64,000 nucleotides of DNA from Symsagittifera roscoffensis (taxonomy: Eukaryota > Xenacoelomorpha > Acoela > Convolutidae). The stretch is from positions 81,567,526-81,631,525 of the forward strand of contig NC_087064.1 in NCBI RefSeq assembly GCF_963678635.1, given 5' to 3'. The notes beneath the pieces were generated by a model. That model saw only the letters and a program-made list of their open reading frames with translations. It did no database searches and had not been told where the DNA came from. The position numbers were made by a program, and so were the translations under genes. Each line of letters opens with the position of its first letter. The stretch's first letter is position 1. Positions 46,630-57,425 of the stretch are shown one piece after another.

Positions 46630-47165
46630 TGTGAACTGTGGGCGGATTCCGCAACAGGCAAAAATCAAATTTGTTGCGGAATCCGCAACATTGCTATTTT
46701 TCTTTGATCTTCTCTGCTGTTTTGGATTCCACGGACAAATAGCTAAAATACTGCATTGCTCAAAGTTGCTCCAAAAACAGGCAATTTTGTGGAATCCACA
46801 ACAAAATGTGGGGAATTCGAAACCAATTTGTGGAATCAATGAACAAACAATACTATATGTTTTTAGTAAATTTAAGCTGTATCGGAATCTGCAACTGTAA
46901 GTGGATTACGCAAATTGTAAACGCTTTACAAGCTTATTACAAGCTTATTCCGCAAATTGTAAGCGGAATCCGCAAATTGTAAGCGGAATCCGCAAAACAA
47001 TTACCTATATTCGTTCGTTGTGGAAACCGCATCAAAATCAATGTGCCGACGTTGCAGGTATTTACGTTACAGGTATTTGCACGCGGAATCCAGTGAAATT
47101 TTGTAAGTGGAGTCCACCTGCATTTTGGAAAAAATTTAATGACTTGTCTCTGGAATCCAGGAATA
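46630..47165. repeat. cluster of GCGGAATCCGC-type palindromes
   Basis: Variants of (G/T)CGGAATCCGC recur every 20-70 bases: 46642, 46675, 46719, 46788, 46810, 46882, 46964, 46984, 47085, 47106 and 47150. A 20-bp unit AAGCGGAATCCGCAAATTGT is tandem at 46961-47000. Arms mutate together in several copies (GTGGAATCCAC, TTGGATTCCA). Frames through it lack features. Confidence 0.6.
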
Positions 47166-47170
47166 CACCG

Positions 47171-48163
47171 ACTCAAAATTGTGCACAGTTTGGCCTCTTA
47201 ATATTTAAACTATTTAGAGATATCCATTTTTAGCTGACGGACCAAAAGGTTTCGCCAATATTTGTAGATTTAGGGGCAAAGAAGTTCCAATGAGAGTGAA
47301 TTCAGCGGGGCGACGGAGATTCACTATTATACACAATCATGAAAAATTTCATTTGCTGGCAACTCTTATGTTCTGTATAATGTTACTTGCCTTTCTTTCT
47401 GTGCTGCTCATAAGGATGTCTTGTAATCGCCAATTAAAAATATTTTCAGAGAATATACGTCCAAATATAGTAGGCTCTAGGTTGCCAGAACACAATCTAA
47501 GAATCTATTCAAAGGGAAGTGTCTGTGATTCACCAGCTTAATGGCCTAAAAAAAAAATTAACTTCCAACCAACTTAAATAAATGATTGTCTCTCTCTCTA
47601 GAGATTACAATTAGCTAAGTACGCACAGTATTTCCACATAAAAAGTCAGTTCGACCTGCTAAAGATAATAATATCATAAAATCTCTACAGATCACTATTC
47701 CTTCGAAGTATCTGAATTGATCTCGCTAACTTCAAGAATTACTGTTCTCAACTCTCATGAGAAACGAAAATCTTCTAATTTTGCAATTACTCGTCGCCCT
47801 AAGGGTGGGTTATTTGCTAGTCTCTATAAATATTTCAAATTGAGTTTTATTATAGTTAAAATTATGCTCGTTACTATAAGCGCGGATTTTTCTTTTCGGT
47901 ATCCCTTTCTCAGGTTGTTGACTAATTACTTCCACTGAAGACACTAGTAGTTCTAAATTTCAAATTCAATGAAGATAGCTCTAACTCAGTTGTGCAATTA
48001 TCAAGTCTAATTTCACCTGTTAATCAAGCTATATTTAATTAACCCGACTCCAGTTTATAACTTTTTTAACTCAAAGTTTTCAATTTATCTGTTCGGGAAA
48101 ACTGGTTTCCAGCCAAACCGATTTAGGCATTTGAAAATAACTGAATGGTATTTGTGAGCTGAC
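47171..48163. other. AT-rich intergenic stretch
   Basis: One ORF of 83 aa (47290-47541, plus) has a hydrophobic segment (LLATLMFCIMLLAFLSVLLI), but nothing else supports it. The last ~60 bases lead into the 5-kb array and match 45755-45840. Confidence 0.35.
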
Positions 48164-50097
48164 AAACTTTGCTAATGAAAAAAGCAATCTAAATATTTAA
48201 GACTAAAAATATTTTTCCGTTCAGAAGATGTCATTAATAATAACCAGTACAATATGTGTGAGGAGAAGTGGGGGGGGGGGGGGGGGTGGGTGGTTGAAGA
48301 CCCCTATTTATTAAGATAGGGAATAGAGCATCCGTTCTTCAAGCTATGAATTAAGATAAGGAATAGATTTCCTAAGTATTAAGATAGGGAACAGGTTTCT
48401 TAATTAAGATGGTAAGGTTTCAGATGGTAAGTTTCAGAAACTTTTTTCGGCGCCCCATCTTACCATGTGTTAAGTTACTGTTTAGATTTCCCATATATAA
48501 GGATAGTGTATAGATATCCCTATGTATAAGGGTTAGAAATTCATTATATTAACACACGGAATAGGTTTTCCATTGTATTAAGATAGGGAATGTTAATGTT
48601 TCAGTAAAATGGTAAGAGAATGGTGAAAAACGGTATTTGTTTTGGATCTTGTGTGGAAATGTATAGTTTTTTCGCAAAAGTCTCGGTACGCGTTATGTTA
48701 TATTTGAGTGTTACGTGTAGATTGTGTTATGAAGGTATTATTTTTTTTGGTTTTGTTAAGTCAATGGTAAGATGTGCAAAAACTTTGAATTTTTATCAAA
48801 AAAATTAAAATTTTTTTTCAAAAAACTTAAAAAACACGATAAGATTTGATACAATTTGACTTGATAACTTTTTTTTAAATAGCCTTACATTTCAAACAGA
48901 ATTTAATCTAGCTAAATTTTTGCTGAAACCTACTGAAACTTCGAAAAGATTCAAGTTATTGGAAAAAATTGCAAAAATTTCTTTGTTTTGGGAAAAATTT
49001 GCAAAAAGTTAAAGTTTTTGGAAAACATTGCAGATATTTCATGGTTTTGGCTAGTTTTTTGTTGCTTCTGATCTAATTGAAAATAATATAAATCTGTGTA
49101 GAGCAAAAAATTTAGCTCAAATTGTTTTTTCTTTGGCATCATGTTGAGACAGTGATACAAAACTTGGGATAAAAATATGCATTTTTCCACAATTTTCCCT
49201 AAAAATAATGAAATAAAATAAACTTTAATCTAATTTTTGCTAAAAAAGCGGTTTATAAAATGCTCTGAAAATATAAAGCTCAAATTGGCTGAATCAATAT
49301 TATTGCTTCCAATTTCTCGGGAAAATAATGTAATTAATCGTCATTTTTTGGAGAAAAAAAATAGTCAAACTATCCAAAGTTTTGCTTTTTTAACCTTTCA
49401 TTTGTATAAATAAATAGTTTTTTGTTCAATTCAAGGAGAATTTAACAAAAAATCTCAATTCAATTTAACAATAAGAGCAATATTCTTGAAATTTCTAGAT
49501 CAAACTCCATGATCTAACTCCCCCTCAGTTTTTCTGAAAGATTAACCCAAACTTGTACAAAAATTGCTTTTTCTGAGATAATTTTAACATTATCAATAAT
49601 GATAAATTTCAGATCCAGTAAAAATTATTATTCAAATTATTTTCTTCTTTGTTTTTATTAAAAATATATGAATTTTTCCTTCTCTTGGATTGTGTTTCGA
49701 TGCTGCTCAGCACATAAAGAGTTCGTTGCTGCTATTTGCTGCTATCAGAGTTCTTTGCTGCTATAAGTATAAAAATTACAATTGGAAGACTTTGAAATGC
49801 CACAGTGCTTACAATGTCTTGAGGCATCTTTACGTGTGTACTCGCTGCCATATTCAATACATGCAATCCTTTCGATTCTATTCAGTGACGGCATCTCAAC
49901 AAATAAAGAAAAAAATTGAGAAAAAAAATGGGAGATTTACAATGTCCCGAGTTTTTAGAAAAGAATAGTTGAATAGCCTCAAAAGTGAATAAAAGTAAAT
50001 AAAAACAGTTATGTGAATTTCTTAACCAATTGTTTTTAACGTGAAAGAAAATCAAAATGGATCTGCTGTTTAGCCTAGCTGAAAACAAATCATCCAA

Positions 50098-50305
50098 TCT
50101 ATTCCTGGAGTTTTCAAAAGTTTTGCTATCAACCAATCAGAATCGAGCATTACTGTTAGAAGTTTTTATCTTTTTTCATATCAACAAATCAGAATCGAGC
50201 TTCAATTGTCATGGAAATTTCAACAATTTTTATGTAAACCAATCAGAATTGAGCTCTACTTTTCGTGGATTTTCAACAATTTTGATATCGAACAGTCGAG
50301 CATTC
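50098..50305 (+). repeat. CCAATCAG-bearing minisatellite in unit 1
   Basis: Three to four diverged copies of a 55-60-bp repeat with core CAACCAATCAGAATCGAGC and TTTTCAACAATTTT. The CCAATCAG word is the NF-Y/CCAAT-box consensus. Units 2 and 3 keep about one copy (near 54925 and 59855). Confidence 0.6.
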
Positions 50306-50877
50306 CTTCACAGGTTATAATTCTGGTAATAACGAATCAAAATAAAGTATTCACAAATTTTAAAACACTTTGAAGATCAGAACCAAACTATGTTTCAGAA
50401 ACTTCCCAATCAATCACTTTTTTCGAACTTTTCTTATATAACTAAATATACAATTGACACCAGATTGAGAAAAATGAGTTTTCTTGTCTGCTTTATATTA
50501 TTTTTCCGATACTCAATCCAAGTTTTGAAATTTCGATCAAAATTTTTAGGTTTTTTCTATTTCTAACCAGTGAAAAAAAAATAATTACCAAAAAATACGT
50601 TTTTATCACTTCTTTTTTGACACATTGTAATATAAAAAAGAAGAAATCTTTTAAATTTGGATAATCGATTAAAAGGTAATCTGACAAATCTAGATTTTGC
50701 ATTTGTGTCAAATTCAAAACAGTAATCGAAATGATGTTCCTTATCTTATATTTTTGTTTCATAGGCTCTTCCATTGTTTTGTTTCTTACTGATCGATCAG
50801 TCAATCTGAATTAACTCTTCTAAGTAAACACATTGTTGATAAATTTGACATTATTCTTCTTTTCTGAAATCTCCTCT

Positions 50878-51048
50878 CTATCTTTTTATTAAAACTACTG
50901 ATTTTTCTGTGTTTCTATACAAGTTAAAACTAATACATTCTCCATCTTCGTCATCTGTCCACCACTCTTGTAGTTTTTTGTAGTAATTCAACCTTAAAAT
51001 TTGATAAAAGTCCATTTCAGACATTGAAAACGCTTTTGTTAGAAACAT
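50878..51048 (-). CDS. array gene c, unit 1 (56 aa, unknown)
   Basis: Not recognised. The first ATG on the minus strand is at 51048 and the stop TAG at 50880-50878. The product has AFSMSEMDFYQILRLNYYKK, then an acidic patch (EWWTDDEDGE) and CISFNLYRNTEKSVVLIKR. A good acceptor sequence (TTATTTCAG) ends at 51057, so it may be a second exon. In unit 3 the TAG is TGG and the frame runs ten more codons. In unit 2 a one-base deletion breaks the N-terminal part. Presence in all three units supports a once-real gene; the differing ends and frameshift suggest weak or lost constraint. Confidence 0.4.
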   Translation of the reverse strand: MFLTKAFSMSEMDFYQILRLNYYKKLQEWWTDDEDGECISFNLYRNTEKSVVLIKR

Positions 51049-51137
51049 ATTTGTTACTGAAATAAGCAATGAAACTTGAAAAAGCTCGATTTATTGTAGC
51101 ATTTTAATTTCTTTTGTAATAACAATCACCATAAATT

Positions 51138-51214
51138 GTTTTGCCCTTATTTAGAGTCTAATTAGGTTTTAGGAAATTCATGTAGCCAATCAAAACCTCA
51201 AGTTAGGGCAAAAC
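51138..51214. repeat. inverted repeat upstream of gene c
   Basis: GTTTTGCCCT (51138-51147) and AGGGCAAAAC (51205-51214) are perfect inverse arms 57 bases apart, with a CCAAT box between them (51186). Units 2 and 3 have one mismatch (AAGGCAAAAC). Confidence 0.5.
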
Positions 51215-51549
51215 AAAATGAAAACAACCAATGAAGTTCAGAAATTCGAAAAATAATGATAAGGTTTTCAACTAAATATACATTTTGTTTGTAATGTTGT
51301 TCAAATACGACAAATTTTACATAACTTTTGATGAAAGCAGTAATTAAATAAGTTATTCTGTAATTTCTTAAATAAATACTGGCAAATCAATTGATGATTG
51401 GATGGAGTTTTATGTCAATTTTGAATAAAATTTATGTTTTGTCTGACTTTTCCTCAGATATCCTAGCTCTAAATGTGCACTTCAGTAACAAAAACTAGTT
51501 TTGAACAAATAAAATTTCAATTACCAAACATAAAAATCATCAAAAAACA

Positions 51550-51798
51550 TTATTGAAGTTTACAAATACCTACAAACATAAAGTCTCCCAAATTTTGGGA
51601 CAGTTCTTTGAATTCGTTTAAAGTATAGTTGACATAGGCAGCTTGTTTCATTGCTTCATTCTCTTTTGCAGTGAAGAGTCGAATATGAATGTAGGGTGGC
51701 TTGCTCACACTGTATTTCTTGATTGTGACACACACCCTCCTCGTCTTGTATATTGCTATTTCATATACTCTATTACAGATGTCGAGCTCCTGATCCAT
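51550..51798 (-). CDS. array gene b: PC4/p15-like small protein, unit 1
   Basis: An 82-aa protein from ATG 51798 to TAA 51552-51550. Residues 20-29 (RRVCVTIKKY), 34-42 (PPYIHIRLF) and 54-70 (AYVNYTLNEFKELSQNL) follow the strand-strand-strand-helix order of the PC4/p15 transcriptional coactivator C-terminal domain, which binds single-stranded DNA as a dimer. The domain fills nearly the whole chain, as in short PC4 homologues; the usual KGISL-type strand is replaced by YVNYTL. Role if real: nuclear ssDNA/transcription factor, or a replication protein of a mobile element. It lies about 650 bases after gene a on the same strand. The family call comes from pattern reading, with no search. In unit 2 its 3' part falls in a gap; in unit 3 only its C-terminal codons remain. 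Confidence 0.55.
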   Translation of the reverse strand: MDQELDICNRVYEIAIYKTRRVCVTIKKYSVSKPPYIHIRLFTAKENEAMKQAAYVNYTLNEFKELSQNLGDFMFVGICKLQ

Positions 51799-52239
51799 AG
51801 TTGATTCTTTGCCAGATTTGGCTTCATGTATAGGTACGAGTCAAAAGTTTTCAGCATCGTGAAGAACGGTATTCAAGATTGTCAATATTGCTTCTCCTTC
51901 TTTTTCACTAATATAAACTTGTTGGGACTTTTCAAATTGTCCCAAATTATTAGTTTTTAGTATTTGAAAGCACGGTTAAAAATAAATTTTCCCCTTGTAG
52001 GATTTTTTGAACCAAACAAATCTCCCAATTCTTGCTTGATTTTTTGTGAATTCAATAAAATTGGGACTAGTGCCTTTTCTTGAGTACAATTTTAAAGACT
52101 AAACTGATCAAATGAGGAGAAATGAGAGAGTTGATTTTGAGATTAAATGAAAATGGAAGTAAACAATATGACTCATCGCGATTTCCATCATGGAAGTAGT
52201 ATCAAATATGGAATGTTATGTCTGAATGAGCATCAAAGA

Positions 52240-52320
52240 GCTGATGCGAAAAGTGTTTCCTTTTTTTCGACAAGATGCGGAAAGTTTTTCACTTTTTTTG
52301 ACAAGATTCGATAAATGTCT
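52240..52320 (+). repeat. TTTTTTGACAAGAT minisatellite
   Basis: Repeats of about 33-35 bp (GCGAAAAGTGTTTC, TTTTTCGACAAGATGCGG) number two to three in unit 1, more in unit 2 (56955-57080), and form a diverged, longer tract in unit 3 (62030-62230). Plus-strand frames here are repeat products. Confidence 0.55.
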
Positions 52321-52446
52321 CACGACGCAAAAATACCAAACAACAAATATTTACAAAAACATTCAATCAATGAGCTGTCGAGCAGCAGAAGAGTTCTGGA
52401 GGTTCTCTACAGAACTCAGAGCTGAACGAGATTCCCTTTCTGGTGG

Positions 52447-52827
52447 TTATTGTTGAGGGGTTTTTTGAGGCGTCCTTGTTTCTGAGAAACCCTCACCTTC
52501 GTCTATTGAAATGGAGTTTTCGGCTGATTCTGCTTCCTCCCAAGAAAATTGGAAGTCATCGACTGGTTGAGCCACAAATTTTGAGCCAGGTATCTCGGGG
52601 TAGTTCATTCCCACATGCTTAGACACTTCCTTTATCATTTGCATTGTTCCAGATTGGTTCTCTGTGATGGGTAATTGTGTCATATGATGCTCGTTGAAAT
52701 CCCTTCGCATCACTTCTACCATGTGCCAGACTTGGATTGGGATGTCCATTCGTGCCAGAAAAACTCCAGAGACAGTTTCTCGCACTCGAAGTTGTTCTAG
52801 ATCAGGCAAAAATTCTACAGAGTACAT
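52447..52827 (-). CDS. array gene a: acidic 126-aa protein, unit 1
   Basis: Not recognised. ATG at 52827 (MYSVEFLPDLEQL), stop TAA at 52449-52447. The first ~45 residues look globular (VRETVSGVFLARMDIPIQVW, HMVEVMRRDF), the middle is helical (TMQMIKEVSKHVG), and the tail is acidic and Ser/Thr-rich (WEEAESAENSISIDEGEG). The frame is open about 25 codons upstream of the ATG, so the start is not certain. A TATATA (52915-52910) and a TCAG initiator (52891-52888) lie upstream at normal spacing. AAG|GTGAGG near 52490 could be a splice donor. Unit 2 differs by only three residues and unit 3 is frameshifted. With PC4-like gene b downstream, a DNA- or transcription-related role is possible but not shown. 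Confidence 0.55.
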   Translation of the reverse strand: MYSVEFLPDLEQLRVRETVSGVFLARMDIPIQVWHMVEVMRRDFNEHHMTQLPITENQSGTMQMIKEVSKHVGMNYPEIPGSKFVAQPVDDFQFSWEEAESAENSISIDEGEGFSETRTPQKTPQQ

Positions 52828-52885
52828 GAGGTTGCTGTTTTGCCCTTGAGTATAAGATACAGAGTAAAAACAAGACTGATTTTGT

Positions 52886-52915
52886 GCTGAGAGAGGATGT
52901 AGCTGACGGTATATA
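52886..52915 (-). promoter_or_regulatory. core promoter of gene a
   Basis: On the minus strand TATATA is followed about 25 bases later by CTCTCAGCA (TCAG initiator), about 60 bases before the gene a ATG. A second copy of the segment lies just upstream (about 52934-52975) with its TATA degraded. CCAATCAG boxes lie further upstream (53033 and 53077). Same in units 2-3. Confidence 0.45.
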
Positions 52916-54860
52916 AGTTGAAATTAATTGATTTAATGCTGAGAGAGGAGGTAGTTGACGGTAGTTTAGTTGAAAATAAAATGATTTTTAGTATGGAGTG
53001 AGGTGTACCTTCAACTCAAATGTGTAGGTTTAACCAATCAGAATTGATTTTCCTTATTTGGATTTCAGTCGTGTCCAATCAGATTTTAGCTTTCTTCTAT
53101 GGAATTAAAACTTTGCTAATGAAAAAAGCAATCTAAATAATTAAGACTAAAAATATTTTTCCGTTCAGAAGATGTCATTAATAATAACCAGTACAATATG
53201 TGTGAGGAGAAGTGGGGGGGGGGAGGACAGAATAATTTTCCGTTCAGAAGATGTCATTAAAAATAACCAGTACAATATGTGTGAGGAGAAGTGGGGGGGG
53301 GGGGGGAGGAGGTCGGGGGGGGGGGGGGTTTGGGTGGTTGAAGACCCCTATTTATTAAGATCGGGAATAGAGCATCCGTTCTTCAAGCTATGAATTAAGA
53401 TGAGGAATATATTTCCTAAGTATTAAGATAGGGAACAGGTTTCTTAATTAAGATGGTAAGGTTTCAGATGGTAAGTTTCAGAAATTTTTTCGGCGCCCCA
53501 TCTTACCATGTTTTAGGTTACTGTTTAGATTTCCCATATATTAGGATAGTGTATAGATATCCCTATGTATAAGTGTTAGAAATTGTATTAACACAGGGAA
53601 TAGGTTTTCCAATTTATTAAGATCGGGAATGTTAATGTTTCAGTAAGATGGTAAGAGAATGGTGAAAAACGGTATTTGTTTTGGATCTTGTGTGGAAATG
53701 TATAGTTTTTTCGCAAAAGTCTCGGTACGCGTTATGTAATTTTTGAGTATTACGTGTAGATTGTGTTATGAAGGTACAATGTTTTTTGGTTCAGGTTAAG
53801 TCAATGGTAAGATGTGCAAAAACTTTGTATTTTTATCAAAAAAATTAAAAAATTTTTTCAAAAAACTTCAAAACACGATAAGATTTGATACAATTTGACT
53901 TGATAACTTTTTTTTCAATTAACCTTACTTGTTCAAACAGATTAATCTAGCTAAGTTTTTGCTGAAACCTACTGAAACTTCAAAAAGATTCAAGTTATTG
54001 GAAAAAATTGAAAAAATTTAAAGTTTTTGGAAAAAATTGCAAAAATTTCTTTGTTTTGGGAAAAAATTTGCCAAAATTTCAAGTTTTTGGAAAATATTGC
54101 AGATATCTCATGGTTTTGGCTAGTTTTTTGTTGCTTCTGATCTAATTGAAAATCATATAAATATGTGTAGAGCTTAAAATTAAGCTCAAATTGTATTTTC
54201 TTTGGCATCATGTTGAGACAGTGATACAAAACTTTGGATAAAAATATGAATTTTTCCACAATTTTCCCTAAAAATAATGAAATACAATAAACTTTACTCT
54301 AATTTTTGCTAAAAAGCGGTTTATAAAATGCTCTGAAAATATAAAGCTCATATTGGCTGAATCAATATTAATACTTCCGATTTCTCGGGAAAATAATGTA
54401 ATTAATCGTTTTTTTTTTGAGAAAAAAAAATAGTCAAACTATCAATAGTTTTCCTTTTTTAACCTTTCATTTGTGTAAATAAATAGTTTTTTGTTCAATT
54501 CAAGTAGAATTTATTTAAAAATCTCAATTCAATTTAACAATAAGAGCAATATTCTTGAAATTTCTAGATCAAACTCCATGATCTAACTCCCCCTCAGTTT
54601 TTTCTGAAAGATTAACCCAAACTTGTACAAAAATTGCTTTTTCTGAGATATTTTTAACATTATCAATAATGATAAATATCAGATCCAGTAAAAATTATTA
54701 TTCAAATTATTTTCTCCTTTGTTTTTATTAAAAGTATAATTATTTTTCCTTCTCTTGGATTGTGTTTAGATGCTGCTCAGCACATAAATTAAAATTATGT
54801 TGACAAGAATAATGCTTCTTTTTGATATGATTAGTGAGGTAATTGAGTGATCGATCAGTA

Positions 54861-54900
54861 AATTACCTGATAATTTGTGTAAACTTATTATCAGGTAATT
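54861..54900. repeat. perfect 14-bp hairpin in unit 2
   Basis: AATTACCTGATAAT (54861-54874) and ATTATCAGGTAATT (54887-54900) are perfect inverse arms with a 12-base loop. The palindrome TGATCGATCA precedes at 54848. In unit 3 (59810-59840) only the inner CTGATAAT/ATTATCAG arms remain. Confidence 0.8.
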
Positions 54901-55559
54901 ATCAAAACTTATCACCATAAACTAATCAGAATTGAGCTCTACTTCTCGTGGATTTTTCAACAATTTTGATATCAAACAGTCGAGCATTCCTTCACAGGTT
55001 ATAATTGTGGTAATAACGAATCATAATAAAGTATTCACAAATTTTAAAACACTTTGAAGATCAGAACCAAACTATGTTTCAGAATATTCCCAATCAATCA
55101 CTTTTTTCGAACTTTTCTTATATAACTAAATATACAATTGACACCAGATTGAGAAAAATGAGTTTTCTTGTCTGCTTTATATTATTTTTCTGATACTCAA
55201 TCCAAGTTTTGAAATTTCGATCAAAATTTTTAGGTTTTTTCTAATTCTAACCAGTGAAAAAAAAAATTACCAAAAAATAAGTTTTTATCAATTCTTTTTT
55301 GACACATTGTAATATAAAAAAGAAGAAATCTTTTAAATTTGGATAATCGATTTAAAGGTAATCTGACAAATCTAGATTTTTCATTTGCATCAAATTCAAA
55401 ACAGTAATCGAAATGATGTTCCTTATCTTAAATTTTTGTTATATAGGCTCTTCCATTGTTTTGTTTTTTACTGATCGATCACTCAATCTGAATTAACTCT
55501 TCTAATGAAACACATTGTTGATAAATTTGACATTATTCTTCTTTTCTGAAATCTCCTCT

Positions 55560-55697
55560 CTATCTTTTTATTAAAACTACTGATTTTTCTGTGTTTCTAT
55601 ACAAGTTAAAACTAATACATTCTCCATCTTCGTCATCTGTCCACCACTCTTGTAGTTTTTTGTAGTAATTCAACCTTAAAACTTGATAAAAGTCCAT
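55560..55697 (-). pseudogene. array gene c, unit 2 (frameshifted)
   Basis: The one-base deletion at about 55698 (CATTTCAACATTG against CATTTCAGACATTG in unit 1) breaks the reading after AFSM. A 45-aa frame from MDFYQVLRL to TAG remains open and otherwise equals units 1 and 3. Confidence 0.4.
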
Positions 55698-56154
55698 TTC
55701 AACATTGAAAACGCTTTTGTTAGAAACATATTTGTTACTGAAATAAGCAATGAAACTTGAAAAAGCTCGATTTATTGTAGCATTTTAATTTCTTTTGTAA
55801 TAACAATCACCATAAAATGTTTTGCCCTTATTTAGAGTCTAATTAGGTTTTAGGAAATTCATGTAGCCAATCAAAACCTCAAGTTAAGGCAAAACAAAAT
55901 GAAAACAACCAATGAAGTTCAGAAATTCGAAAAATAATGATAAGGTTTTCATTTAAATATACATTTTGTTTGTAATGTTGTTCAAATACGACAAATTTTA
56001 CATAACTTTTGATAAAAGCAGTAATTAAATAAGTTATTCTGTAATTTTTTAAATAAATACTGGCAAATCAATTGATAATTGGATGGAGTTTTATGTCAAT
56101 TTTGAATAAAATTTATGTTTTGTCTGACTTTTCCTCAGATATCCTAGCTCTAAA

Positions 56155-56354
56155 NNNNNNNNNNNNNNNNNNNNNNNNNNNNNNNNNNNNNNNNNNNNNN
56201 NNNNNNNNNNNNNNNNNNNNNNNNNNNNNNNNNNNNNNNNNNNNNNNNNNNNNNNNNNNNNNNNNNNNNNNNNNNNNNNNNNNNNNNNNNNNNNNNNNNN
56301 NNNNNNNNNNNNNNNNNNNNNNNNNNNNNNNNNNNNNNNNNNNNNNNNNNNNNN
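56155..56354. other. assembly gap (200 N)
   Basis: A placeholder of exactly 200 N inside unit 2. By alignment with 51473-51644 the missing text should be about 170-200 bases, so the gap may reflect difficulty in resolving the repeat. Confidence 0.98.
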
Positions 56355-56508
56355 GTTTCATTGCTTCATTCTCTTTTGCAGTGAAGAGTCGAATATGAAT
56401 GTAGGGTGGCTTGCTCACACTGTATTTCTTGATTGTGACACACACCCTCCTCGTCTTGTATATTGCTATTTCATATACTCTATTACAGATGTCGAGCTCC
56501 TGATCCAT
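56355..56508 (-). CDS. array gene b (PC4-like), unit 2, cut by gap
   Basis: The first 51 residues, from ATG 56508, are identical to unit 1 (MDQELDICNRVYEIAIYKTR onward) up to the N run. Whether the C-terminal part is intact cannot be seen. The frame shown through the N is not evidence. Confidence 0.5.
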
Positions 56509-57425
56509 AGTTGATTCTTTGCCAGATTTGGCTTCATGTATAGGTACGAGTCAAAAGTTTTCAGCATCGTGAAGAACGGTATTCAAGATTGTCAATATTG
56601 CTTCTCCTTCTTTTTCACTAATATAAACTTGTTGGGACTTTTCAAATTGTCCCAAATTATTAGTTTTTTAGTATTTGAAAGCACGGTTCAAAATAAATTT
56701 TCCCCTTGTAGGATTTTTTGAACCAAAAAAATCTCCCAATTCTTGTTTGATTTTTTGTGAATTCAATATAATTGGGACTAGTGCCTTTTCTTGAGTACAA
56801 TTTTAAAGACTAAACTGATCAAATGAGGAGAAATGAGAGAGTTGATTTTGAGATTAAATGAAAATGGAAGTAAACAATATGACTCATGGCGATTTCCATC
56901 ATGGAAGTAGTATCAAATATGGAATGTTATGTCTGAATGAGCATCAAAGAGCTGATGCGAAAAGTGTTTCATTTTTTTCGACAAGATGCGGAAAGGGTTT
57001 CACTTTTTTTGACAAGATTCGAAAAATGTTTCACGACGCAAAAATTGTTTGAGTTTTTTTGACAAGATACAAAAACCATCAAGTATTCTTTACTTGAGTA
57101 CAATTTTTCTAGTGTTTTTCCTTATATGTGAGCGAAGATTAATCAAGTTTCTCAACATGTTTCTCAAGTTTCTCAAGATTAATCAAGAGTTCGGAGCGCT
57201 AAATCAGATTGTATTCTAATTTTTTTTATCCTTGATTTACCCTGAAATTCTCATCAATTCTCATAAATAAAATGATATTGAAGAAATTAATAATTAAAAA
57301 GAACGAAGTTAATACCAAACAACAAATATTTACAAAAACATTCAATCAATGAGCTGTCGGGCAGCAGAAGAGTTCTGGAGGTTCTCTACAGAACTCAGAA
57401 CTGAACGAGATTCCCTTTCTGGTGG

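Larger units (their letters stand above)
48164..53107. repeat. 5-kb tandem unit 1 (4944 bp)
   Basis: Starts AAACTTTGCTAATGAAAAAA and ends where the same text recurs at 53108. In order it carries a G-tract (48271-48286), scattered TTAAGATAGGGAATAG words, an A/T-rich minisatellite (48955-49060), a private block (about 49720-50235), then minus-strand genes c, b and a. It lacks about 255 bp present in unit 2 between 57050 and 57305. Confidence 0.9.

Noticed and set aside
48951-49190. ORF MEKCIFLSQVLYHCLNMMPKK and its copies in units 2 and 3
   Set aside because: The C-terminal half is the A/T-rich minisatellite read backwards, and length varies with repeat number; kept as repeat only.
50493-50804. 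103-aa minus-strand ORF (IRNIISITVLNL)
   Set aside because: Unit 2 has a stop near its start and the C-terminal end differs in unit 3; no sign of constraint.
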